Assembly: GCA_030529945.1 (NCBI GenBank)
Contig: JAUMVX010000026.1
Coordinates: 1-33,217, forward strand
DNA from: Bacteroidia bacterium
GTDB taxonomy: Bacteria; Bacteroidota; Bacteroidia; Bacteroidales; UBA932
Length of the DNA stretch: 33,217 nt
Reading direction: 5' to 3'
The notes beneath the pieces were generated by a model, which searched no databases, was not told the DNA's origin, and was given only the letters and a program-made list of their open reading frames with translations. Within the stretch, counting starts at the first letter, position 1; each line of letters opens with the position of its first letter. Both the position numbers and the translations under genes were made by a program. Positions 32,976-33,217 of the stretch are shown here, in pieces.

Positions 32976-33217
32976 TTATTTCTCCTGCCAAAGCCAGTCG
33001 TCAGCGGCTCTGTCGGAAGAGGATTTGTGGTGTTTGCCGATGTGGTGACCCAGTAAACCGGCGCCGAATATAAAGCCGGCAGTTTTCGCCGCTTCGTCAG
33101 AGTCGCCCCTGTCGGCGGGTAGGGGATAATCATTGTTCGGGTCATATGGCTTGTCGGCTGATTTTAACCCACATTGCAGCGCATAAAGCGTTAACCACCT
33201 GATTTTGAGGGTTGGCC
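32976..33217 (-). CDS. 3' fragment of an unrecognised gene (runs off the window)
   Basis: One minus-strand frame stays open from the window edge to TAA at 32978-32976, giving 79 residues with no start codon needed. Its end reads KTAGFIFGAGLLGHHIGKHHKSSS and DDWLWQEK. The Gly-rich hydrophobic run could be a membrane or glycine-zipper segment. An alternative 69-residue frame on the same strand (33145-32936) begins with an ATG but has a less protein-like composition. I prefer the open frame, with moderate confidence; no function is assigned. Base composition is more A+T-rich than the menG side. Confidence 0.5.
   Translation of the reverse strand, partial: PTLKIRWLTLYALQCGLKSADKPYDPNNDYPLPADRGDSDEAAKTAGFIFGAGLLGHHIGKHHKSSSDRAADDWLWQEK

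Overview
This window looks like a chromosomal stretch of an uncultured, fairly G+C-rich member of the Bacteroidales (gut or rumen type, possibly near Rikenellaceae or Cryptobacteroides; the genus is a guess). The evidence is the repeated Bacteroidetes promoter signature (-7 box TAnnTTTG, often with TTG about 20 bases upstream), the near absence of classical Shine-Dalgarno sites, and typical families: S46 dipeptidyl-peptidase, BACON-type lipoprotein, DUF4831, POT peptide carrier and menaquinone biosynthesis. I see no phage, insertion sequence, CRISPR array or rRNA operon.

Layout. 1-1954: repeat and ATP-type PEP carboxykinase with a long leader. 1955-2387: convergent gap with a 138-nt hairpin element, a terminator and a REPIN cluster. 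2388-4391 (-): secreted S46 peptidase, probably Asp/Glu-specific. 4598-4670 (-): tRNA-Thr(CGU). 4876-6354: HI0933/BaiN-like flavoprotein. 6434-8714: divergent kbl and threonine dehydrogenase genes. 8848-15187: TetR, HlyD, RND and TolC efflux operon. 15462-16772: NhaD antiporter with a palindromic promoter and a structured leader. 17059-18750 (-): POT peptide transporter. 19051-20340: BACON-like lipoprotein. 20593-23496: 967-residue AlbA_2 (Schlafen-type) plus WYL fusion. 23620-28072: probable operon of DUF4831 protein, PepD, secreted C1 aminopeptidase and PssA. 28145-29341 (-): aminotransferase. 29579-32903: probable operon of DEDD exonuclease, RlmI-like methyltransferase, unknown acidic protein and MenG. 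32976-33217 (-): 3' part of an unrecognised gene.

Much of the content fits a peptide- and amino-acid-using lifestyle. A periplasmic dipeptidyl-peptidase and an aminopeptidase release small peptides, the POT carrier imports them, PepD cleaves dipeptides, Tdh and Kbl convert threonine to glycine and acetyl-CoA, and an aminotransferase and PEP carboxykinase link amino acids to central carbon metabolism. This linkage is inferred from gene content.

Three observations stand out. (1) CATG is almost absent: by eye I find eight sites in 33 kb, none in a protein-coding gene, and seven of the eight lie in one REPIN-like repeat family. (2) Two 138-140-nt inverted-repeat elements share an identical 35-nt apical core, while their arms differ in sequence but stay self-complementary. 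(3) The AlbA_2-WYL protein has about 600 N-terminal residues that I cannot assign.
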